From Montifringilla adamsi (Eukaryota > Chordata > Aves > Passeriformes > Passeridae): a stretch of 64,000 bases of DNA. Location: contig JAGGNK010006559.1 of NCBI GenBank assembly GCA_017590115.1, positions 7,243,784 through 7,307,783 on the forward strand, in the 5' to 3' direction. The notes beneath the pieces are model-generated. The model did no database searches and was not told the origin of the DNA. It worked only from the letters and a program-made list of their open reading frames with translations. This document shows positions 1-15,100 of the stretch, piece after piece. Positions within the stretch are counted from its first letter, which is position 1. Every line of letters begins with the position of its first letter. The translations under genes and the position numbers were made by a program.

Positions 1-1358
1 CTTTTGCTTGTCTCTCGCTGTTCATTTATTTTCTCGTCAATACTTTACACTGTTAAAATCTGGAGATAAACCATTATAACCAAATTTACATACTTGTTCC
101 CCTGCCCTTTAAAATAATCAGAATGTCTGCTGCAGATTTTAAGTGAGTTACACACACTGATGTGGCTCAAGTGAAATACTTTCCACATTGAAACTCTTTG
201 TTGATTGAGAGAGGTCTCTAGGATATCAGAAATCCAATTAAGAAGGTAAAAGTTTTAGACTGCCAGAGAAAAATAATTGAAAATCACTCTTTTATGTAAT
301 ATTTTTTTGCAGAATACAGTCGAAGTCACAAGTGAGCATCAGTCGGGGCATTTTTGTAATTGCTGGAGGGTTAGCTGTGATGGTTGTGAAATCTTGTCAA
401 GTGAAGAAATTAGTTATTAAAACTGACCTTTTTTCCTTCAAGTTTTGAAAGTTTCTCTTAAGAATGCCTAATTTCCTTTAAGAATATTTATTTTATTCTT
501 TTTTTCCTGTTCAGATTATTTGGAATGCTTCATTTCTCTTCACTCTCCCTTCTCTTCCTAGCTGTATAGTGAAATAGATAACCAATTTAGAATAAAAAAT
601 ACCCTCCCATCCACTCCTTGTATTAGCGTAAGCTGGTTTTTAACAGTACATCAAGTAAAATCAAAATCACATTGAAAATGTATCTTGTTTGAGAGCTAGC
701 ATGATAAGGAGAGGGAGCTCCCCACCTGAGGAGATGTTCAGGGATTTATTTTTTTTTCCCCCCCTACAGTTTGAAGGTCACAGTCTCTTTTCTGGTACAA
801 AGGATCTAGTCATAGGCTAGAGCAAAACCATATCATAGGAGCTTTACAAATAGGAGAGAAATTAAGTGGTCTGGAGGTTGAAATGTGCCACTGATTCAAA
901 ATTTCAATGCCACTTGAGTGTGGAACCTAAGCACATTTTTGAGTAGTGTTTCAAAGATGTCTGTTTCTCTAAAGGTGAGGGTGCTGCATCTGATATTAAT
1001 TGAAGTACAGCCATGTTCTTCAGGCAGTTTCTCAAAGAGGGTGCATATGTAGATCCAAGAAGATTTTTCCCCACAACCGGTACTTCTAGCATAGAAAAAA
1101 AAACTGACCTAGACCAAAGCAGTCATTGTAGCGGGCACGTTCCCATCGTGTGGTCTTACTTGTTCTGGAGGATTTGCTCAAACGAAGGCAGATACTTCTA
1201 AGGTTGTTGCTTCTGCTTCTGCTGTTCTTGTTGGTGGCTTATCCTTCAGAAAGGAAAGAATCATTCCCCCCAGCGCCTTGCTTGTTTGCTGTTTCTCTTT
1301 GTCACAAATGCTACCTACCTGTGTCTTTAAGAAGCCAGTGAGAAACTTCTCTTTACAA

Positions 1359-1433
1359 CTTTTGTCAGGCAGAATCCACAGTTAGGCAATTTGTCCCTTT
1401 TGTCAGGCAAAATCCCCAGTTAGGCAGCTGTCC
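1359..1433. repeat. Direct tandem duplication, 38 + 37 bp
   Basis: Copy 1 is 1359-1396 and copy 2 is 1397-1433. Both begin cttttgtcaggca and share cagttaggca near their end; they differ at a few positions and by one base in length. This is a local duplication old enough to have diverged slightly. No function is apparent. Confidence 0.9.
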
Positions 1434-4343
1434 ACTCCCCGGGATGTTTGGGTTAGAAAAGCTGATTTATCTTTGACAATAGCTACTTGGTTTTGTCTTA
1501 GAACACCACAGTTTTAAGTGTTATTTCATTAGCCTGTTGCCCATAGTTTCTGTGATTTGGGGAATCTGGCTCAAATTGATGAAGTTTAATACAAAAAAAA
1601 AAGTTTAATGAACAGAACTTGTTTTCCAGATCATCTCCAAACGCCATTATTGCTACATTTGAAATTTTCTTAGGTAGTTTGCTAGGATTATTGCATGAAA
1701 ATTTGCAGGCAAACCAACAATCACAGTGTACTTCATATTTTTTCATCGATGATATAGCTATAATTGCTTTTTTATGTTTGTAGGGGAGAAGTATTCTCAG
1801 TTCATATTTGCACTGTTATTGAATTGCAAAAAATAACACAACATCTAGCCATATCGTTGACCTACTCATGTTGAATGTGCCCACAGGGACTTGAATAATA
1901 TCTGTCCAAAGCATTACCCAGTTGCTCAATCCAAATCACCTCCACAACAGGTATTTCCAGTAGTGTGCTGTACTTCTGCCAGCATGATTGGCTTATTACA
2001 GTATTATTTATGTTAAATACTGAAATAGAAGCGTTACAAAAACCCCCCATCTCTTAAAAGATCATTATAATAATATGGCAGATTCATAGACTGCATGGTC
2101 CAGACTGTTCAGAAAAAGTTAGATGGAACATTGGAGCTGATTGCCTTGATAGAATATTCAATAGTTTTCAGCTAACATGGAATAGTTAATAAAATGGATA
2201 GCAACACACTGGTTTTCTCCCTCTTTTTATAATTCTACAGTGATCTGGGTAAGACTGATTGTTTATTTTTTAAATAATTTTTAAACAAAAGTCTCAAAGA
2301 GAAAATGAAATTATTGAAGGAAAGCTAAAGGCTTGCTGTATTTCTTTCTTGGACTCTCTTGTATGCTTGTCCTGGCTCTCCAAGTGGTGTAAGCAAGATA
2401 TATAATCCCAGATAAATACAACCATCTGAAAAGTGAGCTTAATTGTTTACTATAGAGCTATGACATGCTTCAGTTTCAGCTGAAGTACTTTGTGACCTGT
2501 GCTTGAGTAATTTTGGAAGAGCACATGAGATTTTCTTACTGTTTATACTTAGAAAGAGACATGGAAAACTTGTTTTCCATGGGATATCAGTGTAGAACTT
2601 AAATAATTTAGTAAAAATAGATCTTTTTTTTCATGCATCATTAACATTCTGACTGGTTTTGTAAAGCTGAAGAGAATGGGATCTCTTGTCCCACTATTTA
2701 GTGATGTGTTTGATTTATCGCTGTTAAAAGTTTTAACTCCAAGTCAATTAAAGTATAGTCTGTGCATGTGCAGATGGTGTTTTTCTAGGGCATTGCCAGT
2801 GCCCAGGGAAAGCTTGGACACCCCAGCTCAGTGGTGTCTCCGTCTCTCTCCTGCTTCTCATGTTGGCCCAGCTGATCTCCCATCCCAAGACTGTGGCAGG
2901 AAGGGTGTCTGTGTTGGGCACTGACTTTCCTGGGCAGTGGCCCTTGGAAAGAGGAAGAGAATTACCATTTTTATGTAGCTGCTTCATGTGGGGGGTGGGT
3001 GCCTGCCTCCGGGGAAAGCCAGGAATGGCTTGTCATCCTCTGGCTCAGGCATCCCAGTGGTTTGGCATGGCAGCATGGGAGCCCTGAGTTAGACAAGAGG
3101 TCACTGGTTTGTTTTACAAACCATTAGGGAAAAGTCAGTGCATCCACAAATAAAGTGCACGCTTTTCTTCGAATACTTTTTGAGTTGTTAGTGCTGACAC
3201 TAAGTGCTCTGCATGTGGTAGAGCAGCTTGGATGCTGAATATGCAAATAGGTGTGCTAACTTTATTTTACAATACGTTTTATTTCTGATTTTTCTTGAGG
3301 CCCAAGATGAGTAGCAAAATATGAATGATGAGGGAAGTACTTTCAGATTTCAATACTTTATCTGTTGACTTAACGTTTTAACTAAAGAACTCAAAGATGA
3401 ATGTGTCTACTCTGTGGTCTATGACATACAGTCTGGTTTATGACATGTAATCTAATGATACAGCCACAGTTTTCTGGGAGGTATGTTAGATAATCAGTAG
3501 TTTTCCAACTTTGTTCCTGGAAATCTTCATTATGAGCAGGTAAGTGTTAGTTGCTACATGTGAATGCGTATCTATCGCAGCAAATTACAGTTGGAAGTTG
3601 CTGATGTGGCTGTAAATCTGCAAACAGAAAATTTCCAAGTCAGAGGATTGACTGCATTTTGCAGTGTATCAGATTTATACTGCACTAATGGAGAATATAT
3701 ATTCAGAAGGATATTTTAATTGTTCTGTAAGTTGCCATTAGAATTTCTTTATTTAAATTAGCTATCAGATACACAGTTTAATAACATTTAAAAACTAGCA
3801 GCTATGGATTATGTTTTCAAAGAGATACATTTTGAGAACTGAAATTTAAGAATTCTGTGATTCTGTAAGAAAGATCCATTTTTTTATATGTTGATATATT
3901 AAAGCATAATATAAACATAAAATTTAAATCGCATGATGTAGAACTGATGAGTGAGGTTGATAAATGTCACAATTTCACCAAAAGGTTTAATAACCATTTT
4001 GTTCTAGTCACAGGGAGCATAATGTCTGAAAATGTAAGGCCTATTAAATTACATCTGTTAAATTCATACAGCATATGAATGCAGTGTATCTGCATTGATC
4101 TGTCAAGGTAGAATAGATATTCTGACCTAAGGATTTTTTCCACCATTGTAATCATGCTTTTTTTTTTTTTTGAATGATGCAATTAAGTTATCAGAGGCTC
4201 ATTCCTGTGAAATATTTGCCTTCACATTACATTTTTGCTCTTACACTGTTGCTATTCATAGATTTGAATTTCTCACACATTGGTCAGGTGTGATTAATCT
4301 AGCAAAACTTTGTGATATACAACTCACATATGTCTCTAAGGAG

Positions 4344-4362
4344 AAAAAAAAAAAAAAAAAAA
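4344..4362. repeat. Poly-A run (19)
   Basis: Homopolymer of 19 A in the intron, with no recognisable retrocopy upstream of it. Confidence 0.9.
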
Positions 4363-7300
4363 CACAAAGAACAAACCAGAACTTGTTTACAACTTTGCTA
4401 TAACAAAGTTCTTGGGATTTTTTTTTAATATGTATCAACTCTTGTGGCTGTTACCTAACAAAGATAGATACTTTATTTAATAATATTCCATCATACCTTT
4501 GTTGTCCTCTTCTGTTGCAAATTGTTTTCTACTCATATTTTTAGGAACTTAATGCAATTTTCCTTTTGGAAATGTTTAGTTCAGTCAGCTTACCTGGAGT
4601 AACAGAAGCCACTTAAGATATTTAGGAAAATATATTAAATCAGTTCAGCTAGATGTCTAATCTTTAGCATCTATTTTAGAATGAGTTTTTATAATTTGTA
4701 TAATTGAAACATGGCAAATACAATATTGCTGTTGCTTTACCTGTTGCTTCACCAAAAATCTGAAATGTCTCTTGAATCCTGCTAGCCAGTTTACTTCAGT
4801 AGAAGCAGATATATTTATCTTGTTGCTTGCTTCTAAAGGGAAAATGACTTTTCAGTATTCTCTTGATGATAAATATCTTGCCGTTTACCAGCTCATACCA
4901 TTATAAGTATATGTAGTAATGAACCAGATAATAATTGTGCGTCAAGGGGCTATTAGCACTGACTTGTGATTTAAAAGTGTATCATAAACAAGATGATTAT
5001 GGATCAATTAGTGGCAATTGAACTATGTTTATTTATGCTATTTTAAGGTTTGCTTGCAGACCTACATTTCATCTTCTTGTGTGGTGTAGCTCTATGGATC
5101 CTGTAGCTATTGTTAATCAGCTGGGGCAGTGTTTGCCATCTTGTTTCTACTAAAAATGTAGAAAAAATATATTCGCTGTTGTCCACAACAGTCACCATCA
5201 ACAGAAGTGCAACTGTTGTTGTACTGAAATGCAGTAGTAGGATGCCAGCATTTTCTGGACATTTTTAATAATTGTTCAAGGGAACAGCAGCCTGCTCAGT
5301 CCATGCTGAGAGTACAGTTCTGCCAGCCTGCTCACCAGGAGCAAAGGACAGGTTAAAGCCTTGCCCCGTATGGGATGCCTGAAGAAGCTGATGGCCACTG
5401 GAGCTTTGCACAGTAGTTTATGTACTTCAAAGGTTCAAATTAACATTAGGGTCCCATTGCACCGAGTGTCTAGGGTGCAAAAGCAAAATGTCCTCTAACC
5501 TTGCTGAGATTTGCTGCTGCCTATGTGTGCTCAGTGTAGTCATTTTGTGTGGGAAACATCCAGCACCCAAAGACAGTGCTAAATACTCAGCTGTGTGGGG
5601 AAACATTAAGAAGTAGAAACTGTACAAATGCAGTGCATTGAAGAGCCAGTGAATTAAAATACTTGCTTATTTTCATGTTTCAGTATGGTCTCTAGAAGTC
5701 AATGAATGTGTTAGAGAACTAACTTAACAGTTTTTGATTCTGAGCAACAAAAAACCATAGTTTATATAGGGGATGTGAGTTGCCTTTAGTTTTCAATAGA
5801 AAAGTCACAAAACTTTGGTTTGTAGATTACTATTCTCTTGTGAATATCACTCTGCTCTTTATCCACATTTTATTATAGTTTCATGTGAAGAAGTCTTTGT
5901 GAAAAATTATTACACTAGCAAAAGTATTATAGGCAAAAGGCTTTATTATTTAGTTGCCTTTTTAATTGCAACATACATACAATTTCAGAGTATGGTCCTG
6001 TAGAAGGCAAATCCTGAAAAGCAAAATTCTTACGCGAATTTCATCATCTTAAACACTGAATCTGTCATAAACTTACATGGATTAATAGCTTAAAAATGTA
6101 TATCAAACATTTGTTTGATTAAATTATATTGCATTAAAAATAAACCTCAATCTTTAAAAGGTAGATAAGAAAGCTGCAGCTTAAAAACAAAAACAACTCC
6201 GTATGAAGAAGGCATTTATGTTCAACCAAATGTGTCATGCACCAAGTGTGACAGATGGAAGTACTGTTTAGAGTCTTGAGCTCTCCAAGTCAATGTCCTT
6301 TTTTCCCCCGGAAATAGACAGCTTTTCCATTGCGTGTTTAAATATTTATTGTTTGCTTTAAATGTAGATGTTGGATTATTTCACAGTGTTAAGGTTTGGA
6401 CTTGCTACAACTGATCAAGAATTTCACTTCTGGTGTTTACATATGTTTTCTGGTTTAACCGCCAAAAGTCTTTAATCAAATTAATGAAGAAGGCTCTTTC
6501 TCTTGCAAGTGTATTTTAATTTGGAAAATTGAAAAAGCTATGGACTAATAAACAATGGATCAGTGGACAGGTAGAGAGGAAGAGGAGCTTGTCTAGAATT
6601 TGTTTGTTTAATTAAAAGTAACTACTGGTGATGAACCACCTTCAGTTCTCAAAAATCTGTGGTTGCTTAAAGGCAATTGTCCGCAATGCACCTGTTCCTG
6701 GCATTCTTCAAGGAGATATTTAGAGAGTGGGGAATAACCTGTATGCTTTTGTTGCCCAATTATCTCTTTCAGTCGTTCACAGGAGACAAGGGGTCTGAAA
6801 GGACTGAATGTCTGTGGAATGGAGTTTCCCTTGAAATTCACAGTGGTCACTGCTAGAAGATGTTGCTTATTTCTCTGTTTCGTTCTGAAGTCGGTTGGTT
6901 GGGTTTTGTAACGGAAGGCAATAAAATTCCTTGTCGGATTCATCTTCACATTGTTTCAAGGCCTCACTCACAACTGACACATATCTGTCAAGTTTTCTCT
7001 GCAGATCCAGCTGAATTAAATTTGTTCACCAGGCGCAGCATCAAGCAGGTCCTTTTTGTTTGTGTGCAACCACTCGTCTTGCGGGAGGTTGCTGCTGGCC
7101 CTGCTAGGCAGGTGGTGGCCCTGACAGGCTCTTTAGCCAAGTGGTACCTGAAGGAAAGAGAAGGGAGAGAAGGTGCAGGGAGGCTCCTTGGAGTCTCACC
7201 TCACTTGTTGCAAGTTGAAAGAGTCCAGTATCAATGACCTCCAACTCACAAGTTCTGTGTTTTACTTCAGGTAGGCAGTGCTGTAGTTGGTGGCAGTTTG

Positions 7301-10300
7301 ATTTTAATTAATACAAAGAAATTGATTTCCTACGATTTCTGAGACAAGTGTAAATAACTTCTTTCTCTTTAAGGAGTTCTGGCAATATCTGCCTTTTAAA
7401 CTGAAGGAATTATCTAGTTTTATTATCTGCCTCAGTTCAATTATTTTACCTCACGTCCCTGTTTCAGCATCATTTGTTGAAATTCATTAGCAGTTCTTTG
7501 GCAGTCACAAGACACTAATCATCTGTTTACAATATTGATCAGCAGCTTTCATGTTAGATTACATTTGAAGTGAGAAATAATCCTGCAGCAAATAATAAAT
7601 AAAAGACTGGGAAGAAAGGGAAGAAGCTATCTTAGGCTGTATGAAGTATTTTTTTCAGGTACCCTGGAAACATCTACATGCCAAACAGTTGGGCCCCCTT
7701 AGTGACTTTCAGCTCTGAAATTCCAACAGAATTTCTCATCCACAAGTTATACATTGTCTCTAGTTATCTCTATTTGTAAAGACACAGATTATTATTCCTG
7801 TGGATGTACATTTCTGTTGACTTCTAAGCAGTTTCTGAGTGGTAAAAATATTTATGGGCTAACAAAAAATACTTATCTTCTGATGCCTTAGCAGTTTCAT
7901 TTGTTACTGTATATACCTTCTTTCCATGTTACACATGATATGATGTTGTTATCATAGTTCTTGAAAATTACATACTCTTCAGAATGGGAATTGAGAACCA
8001 AATAGTAGGAATTTAAAAGTTTACTTTTCTGAAGTTGCTAGCTAAATTTCTTCTAAATTAGTCTGAAAAGGTTGATTTCTGGGGCTCATCAGCAGTAGAT
8101 TTGTGGGACCTGGCATTAGAAGAATGTTGAAAGTTATATGAATTGCAGCCAACATTTGCTTGCATTTACTTGTATTACTTCTCAAAGCTTTATTAAGATG
8201 CCTTAATCTTATTGAATAATAAGGTAATTTTGCATCCATAAATGTTGTAAGCACATCTTCAAACTATGGGGTTCCTTTAAAATGTATTACTTTCAGATAG
8301 TCAAAATTACTAGTCCATGCAATTGTATCCAATCATTTTCCAGAATAGTTCTAAAAGGCAACAGCTACCAGATAGAAAAGACAACTTTTCACAGGAAATC
8401 CTTACTCATGTACATATATCTATGCTTGTGGTTGTTAATTCGAAGAAAAAGTTTCCTGAAACTCAATTCAGTTTAGCCATAGAAATATAATAAAGACTTG
8501 TATTGCCTTTTCCTACTATTATAAATATTTAAGAATGACTAAGTTAGTGCACTAAAGCTAGGGTTTTGCACATGGATAAGGACGGGAAGAATTGTCAAAA
8601 GAAGAGAGATAACACTGAAGAATTTAGATAAAAACTTGGACAGAGGAACAGGACACTAAATAGATCTGGCAGCAGCAGACTGGCTTTTCCATTACTTTCT
8701 GATCCAATTATGAGAGTTGCTCAAGTTGTGGATGCTGCCCGTTTGTCACGTGATGTTGCCAGCATTTATTTCCGAATCAAATCTATAAAAGGAAATGAGA
8801 GTTCTCTGTCCTTGCAAACCACTTGTCTGGTAGGAAATCACTTACAAATAATAAAGTGCATATTAGAGCATGAAATAGTTCCTTGATGTATGACCTTCAA
8901 AACTGGTTTAAGGAAAACAGTTGAAGCTGGGAGTAGTAGAAACTGTACAATCACAGGCTGCAGTCCTGTGTTTGTACAGCTCGCTGGACGCTTGTCTTCA
9001 CTCTGAAACTGTATTTACAGAAGCAGCAGGGGTTTGCTGTGGGCAGGGCCGGAGAACTGCCTGGGAACAGGGAAGAGCTGCCTCCCCTCAGCATTGTACT
9101 CCACTGGTTTGACTTCTCTGGGGGAATCCTCACCCTCTCAGTAATGACAACAGAGGCAGACTTGTAAGAGGGGCTGAAAGCATGCAGGAGCAACTTTCAT
9201 GGGATCAGGTTCCCAGTGTCAAAAGGTGACAAAGTGCGCATTTAGATTTATTTCTTCGAAGCAGCAGGTGAGAATTAACTTCATAATTTTCACTACTCAA
9301 TGAAATAACAATGCACTGGAGGGTCTCCAATTTTTTGTACTGATTTGTACCCAAATACATTGTGGCATGGAATAGAAAATTACCTTTCTATACAGCTAAT
9401 ACAAAATGTGATCTAATACAAGGCTACTTGAGATTTATAATCAGGGAGGATTCAGATCCAATTCTGATGTGTTACAGCATGTAAGTTATTGTTCTTGGCC
9501 AGTGTTTTGAAAATAAAAATATTGGTAATATTTCCTGCCATTAAATGCCTCAAGTTTACTATTTTATAATAAACATCTAGCAGCAGCACTTCTCAATTCC
9601 ATTGCACTCCCATCGTCAGGGATTGCAGAGTACTTTGTACATACTGACTGGATGCTACATTGACTTAAAATTGAATATGGTGTTCATTGCAAAGGCCTAG
9701 GAGTTCAATGATTGCAGAACCAGAAGCAGTAACAAAAGTGCTGTGAGCTGATTTGCCGTCCTTTATTCTGCACGGACTCTGTTCTGTTTAGTTGTACTTA
9801 GTCAGTTTAAGAAACAGATTTTGGCATACAGAATCTGTACATTTTCATGGTGCCATTATTGCTTTCAATAAATAAACAACAAGCAAACCTCTCACCAGTC
9901 ACTGTCACCAGTACAGGTGACATACAGATTATGTGGTTTTCAGTAATTTTTCCAGTTTCAAGGCTCAGTGCTCTACAGAGCCAACTGTGTAAGCAGCATT
10001 TTGATAACAGGGATAAATCACCTGCTCCCAGTTTTTGTCAAGTCATTACATATTTTTCATTCTTTTTGCGTCTTGTTCAGCACTTCCAGATTAATTTCAT
10101 GCTTTCTCATCATCTGTTGTCCGCAAAAAAAATTCTGCTAGAGGGAATTTTAATGGTTCCTACATTATTCTTTCCACAAGTGCTTCAGAAATACAAAGGG
10201 CAGCAATGTTGTAGGATTGTGTAATGCACCTTTAATTACTTTCACAAATATTTTGAGAGGTGGGTTTTTTTCTTTTAATTAAGAGCTTTTATGTACTTTC

Positions 10301-12092
10301 AGGGAGAGGTCCTGACTCTCCAAAGCCACGATAATTTCAAGGAAAATAATGGGTGTGAGCTTTCCATCCTCAACACATTTTTTAGGCACTATATACACTA
10401 AGTAATTTGCTTAAATTATCTCTCCTTCTTTTCTTAGTTGAGAGCTTTGTGGGCCCTTAAAATAGCAGGTAGGCAGCAATGTTCAGGGATTTGAACAGAC
10501 TGAAACTTGAAGTACACAGTTAAAATGGAAACGAGAAGACTGAATCAGAGGTTTTTGGTTTTAGTATGATAAAAGCTTTTGTTATCTAGCTCAGAAAAAA
10601 AGCTCCACTATTTAACAGGTAGTGAAGGAAAAAATTTAGAACTGTTCTCTGACTTATAATGTATTCTTATTTGCAAAGCCTATCTAAAGCACAGTGCTGG
10701 CCTCAAAATATTATGAAAGCACAAAATCATGTTATTATTTTTGCTAGTATGATCTAAAGACCTTTTGGACCTTTTTTTAGTGCTTGACAGATACAAGTTT
10801 GAAGCATGTATTCATATATTTCTCAGACCTTGCAGATGAGTTTTGTGATCTATGAAAGTTGAACTTGTTGATTTCTGTAAAATAAGATGGCAGATGGAAC
10901 ATGTTTCCAACAGGCAGAAATAGAACTGCTAGGGCGATCAGGCTGATCCCTCAACTGCACACGCTTCTTGGAAATTTAGTGTAGAGTAAGAGCTTAAAAG
11001 TGAAGTCACAGAAATATTTCAAGAAAGGGATGTATAATATATCTGTGCTGGTTGCACGCGTGGTGTGTGAACACTGTCAGCGAGCTCCACAATTGTGGTG
11101 TTGCACAGGGGCATGTGGTGGCTATGTGCCTTTATACATTTATAAATGCTGTTTGTTGCCCCAGCTTCTTTCCTTATACCTGCAAGTCAGATAAGATTCT
11201 CTTAGGAGTTAATAATATACTAGTTTTGTTTTCTTGGAATATGAGATGCCCCAACACAGGTTGTGTTCTGTGGAGGCGGTATTTGCCATCCTCCCATGTT
11301 CAGCTGTAATGAACTGAGGTTGTGCTTAGTGCAGGCTGATTGTGCTTGAAGACTGTTAAATCTGGCCTTAAAAAAAGCAGAATAAGTCCAATGAAAATTA
11401 ATAGAGGTAGATCTGGATGTATTATCCTGTAATTCTCTTAGACAGATCTGAAGTTAGGTTTTGGAGGAGGGTTAGAGGCCAAACTGCTGCTGTGCCTATC
11501 AGAATGAGTCACTAACTAGCAGAGTAATTGCACTGATTATTGCACACCCACAAATTACAACAGAAAATGCTTTGCAGGGGGTGGAGGTTGTACTTTTCCT
11601 AAAGGTTTCTGTATAATTAATCTACTGTAAGTGCTGGTTCTTTAGAAACATCTGAACCCTACTGTAGAGCATGGTCCTTGTTTGCCAGTTGGCCACCCCT
11701 CCCTACGTCATCATTGCAGTGTTTCTTGTGCTATTGCTTTGGTGCTAATGAAGGTTTTGACAATGCTGCTGTTGGGGAAATTCAAGTCATGTATTCTGCT
11801 TTTGTTTTTAAATTGTAACTGTTTGCCTGTCTTCATTGCAGGCATTAGGAGTTTGAGCAGCTGCATTTTGTATACCTACAGCAAAACAGCTCCCTTGTTA
11901 GGCAGAACATTTCATAAAGGATTAAGGAGAGCTGACTGAGCCGTAAGGGACACTTTTAACTTGTAAACAAGAGGCTGATTATCAAGAGGCTGTACTTGTT
12001 TGTGGAAGAGGTAACTGAGCAGGCTTCCGTCTCTCTTGGGTGCCTTACCTTGTACTTCACCCAATCATTAAATCCATTTAAATTTTTTTTTG

Positions 12093-12116
12093 ACACATAT
12101 ATATATACACACACAT
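12093..12116. repeat. Short AT/AC dinucleotide tract
   Basis: Compound alternating purine-pyrimidine tract, an AT block flanked by AC repeats. A likely polymorphic microsatellite. Confidence 0.7.
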
Positions 12117-15100
12117 AACCCCTGCACTATGCATTGGGAGGTACAAGTACCTTGCTCAGTAGGGAGGCACATACCTCCCTTCCTGTGTGAATTAACTCTC
12201 TGGATCATCTTGCACTGTAATTGTCCTTGGAAGTTGGGGAGGTGTTAGATGGAAATTTTTAAGGCATTGTGTGATTTACTTTTTTGTTTGGTTAAGTACT
12301 TGAGAGAAGAAGTAGTAACTGAAATTCAGAATAGAAGTGATGACTTCACTTCACACCCACAATGGCAGAACTATGAAAATGTGTAACGTTTGCCACTTCT
12401 TTAAGTGGTTGTCAGGTAATCAGACAGGTTTAATCTGTGTTTTAGATGAGAAATTGTCTTACAGTCCGGAATCTTAGGAGAATAAGGGCATAAATTTTGG
12501 CTTGAGGGAGATTGATTTCACATTGATCTAAGCAGTTGTTTCCATGTTTACAGTATATTAACGGAAGTAGAAAATATGGCTCTGGATGGAGCCTTCTACA
12601 TTCCACTTTCTGGAAGAGTGAAGGTGACATCAGGATAGCTATTAAATATATGCTCCATCCGGAAGAAAGGCATAAAGAATCTTAGTAGAATAAAAATTGT
12701 ATTCCTGACCTAACATGAACTTCTGTGGTTTGTAAAGCAGTTAGATAAAAAGTTCTTTTTTCCAAAATACATAAAGATCTGTTCATGAAGATACGTAATT
12801 GTTTAATAATCAATAGTATTTATTCCAAATTTAGGTATCTAAAAAGTGAACTAAATCCAATTCTTAGCTACATTAATTTTTTTTGTAGGAGTTATAAGGG
12901 GGAGGATGTTTCTAAGGTAACCTACCAATAAATAAGTTTCTTTTTAAAATAAGGGAAATTGAATTTCTAGACCAGGCTGTAACTTATAGTAAGGCAAAGC
13001 TGAAAACCAGTGCCCTGAGGCTTAGCTGTATTACATTGCATTTGTTACCTGTATTATTTTCTTGGAATGCTATTTATGGGAATACATTGAATCAGGAAAT
13101 TTTTCCCTGAATTACGTGAGTAAAAATATTTTTACAAGACCTTTTAAAACACAGTAAAAATAGCGTATTGTTTAGATCAGTAATATCAGTTCAGGGTGTT
13201 TTTAACCTGCTTTTGGCTCTTCATGATTTTTGGATGATATATGATTATTTATCGCAAAACGTATCTGCTGATGAGAAGGAGGTTCAGGAATGCAGGGCTG
13301 AGGTTTTGGATTGTCTCTGGAAGAGTGGAAAATTTCCAAATAGTTTTATATTAATAAATATTTGAGATGTGTGTCACATCTTCATTTTGATGACATCCAA
13401 ATATCAAGGTTTTGTATGGTCTAGTGATCGCTATAAATTCTTATATAAATGGTGTAAATTAATGTGTGCATTGTAAAAAGTACCTGCAGTTCATGGCACC
13501 TGTAACTCATGAGATCTAAAGCATTATCATTTACTTCTTTAATACTCTAGTTAAAATACTAAATTAAAAATATATTGATTGCTTTATTTTATATGTATAT
13601 TAATAGGTGTAACTCTTTGTATGCCTCCATCCCTAAGGAAGAGTTTGATTGAAGCAACTGTTCTGTTTGGTCATGACGTAGGTGGTTTTCTGCTTTCTAG
13701 TACAGTACATTATTTCCTGGTTCTCTTCAGTATGCTAAATATTTTTGGTAGATTTTGGTGGCTTTGACCTGATACAAGTCAGCTGCATGTGCTTGCAAAC
13801 ACAGTGCACCAGATTACCAGAGTGATGTACCACATCCCTGTTTCATTCTGTCCTAGCTGAGGTTCTTAAAGGACCTGGCTCGTGACTTCTGAGAACTGAA
13901 AAGCCACTTTGCAGGAGTCACAGCTTTAAGAAAGTCTTATTTTGACCAACTCAGAGTGTAAGCTACTACAGTCACAGCTTACTCTTAAAAACCTAATTTG
14001 TGTTTTCTTGACCTAAGGTAACATTTTAAAATGTTTTAGTCCCCTTACCAGCTGGAGCAAAGCTGAATTCTGTGTTCTTTGAATTATTCTGTCTCTTCTT
14101 CATGACAGGAATTGCCAATTGCGGCTGCCACCCCAAGGACAGCGCAGCCCCAGAGCAGGCGCTGCAGGGCAGGCAGAGTCCAAAGGCCACAGCAGGGCCT
14201 GCTTGCCATTGAGGTGGCCACAATGTGGCCGTGGTGGGAGGGAAGGAGTGACAAGCATTGGGATTCATAGCAATGAGTTGTAAGGATTGAGAGGAGCAGA
14301 GTGATTGTTGGAAGGCTGGTCAGGCAAAAGGAGCTTGATTGCAGGGGTTGAAGCTGACATGGTAACTGCTGTCTGGATGCTGTCCTGGGATGGAGAGGGG
14401 GCTGGCATCCAGATACGTTTGCCATGTGCAGAATCCTCCTCTGTGCTTGCAGTGGGGGGGCTTTGTGCAAATGAGCAGAAAAAATACTTAGGAACTTACA
14501 GCAGACAAGAGAAGGGTTAAAAACAAGTGTGAAAGTTGGATCATGGTGCTTGGCACCTTGAAATGAAACAGGATTTTTCTGGAAGGCTTTAGTCACCTGG
14601 GAAGGAAGGATCGAGTAGCTAGCTGTGTGGGAGGCAATTTGCAATCAAGTGTACTCCTCTGCAGTAGATTGGTACATTTTAATGAGGGAAGTATATTTGC
14701 TCTGTTTTATATGATTTGCTTAGGACTAGAAGTCTGGAAGTCATTTTAAATAGACTGCTTTGAGACATAATGGTCAGGTGGAAATATTTGAAGCATATGA
14801 TATGGAAATCCTGTATTTACAAAATATTTGTAGGTTCTCAAGAAGCTGAGCTGAAATGATTGCCTCTTTTTCAGAAGAGATTTTTAAGAGTAAATAAAGC
14901 TCATACAGAGGATGTAAAGGCAGTAGTGAGGAACTACTATAGCTATGCAACTTTATTTGTTTGCTTATTTACTTCATATATTTTCAGCTGATCTCTTAAT
15001 CCATGCTATCCTTCAGAAAAAGATACCTTTACACTGACCTCCTCCTCATCCCCTCCCCTTCCTGTAAGCTCTGTGGGGCTGCATGGGAGTGGTTTTTACA

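Noticed and set aside
3846..3870. Text like a CR1 3' terminus (attctgtgattctgt)
   Set aside because: The bases upstream do not follow the CR1 3' end, and the motif is too short and simple to stand alone.
14084..14644. 186-codon open frame on the minus strand, the longest in the window
   Set aside because: No recognised domain. The composition looks like translated GC-richer intron, there is no splice or promoter context, and a frame of this length is possible by chance.
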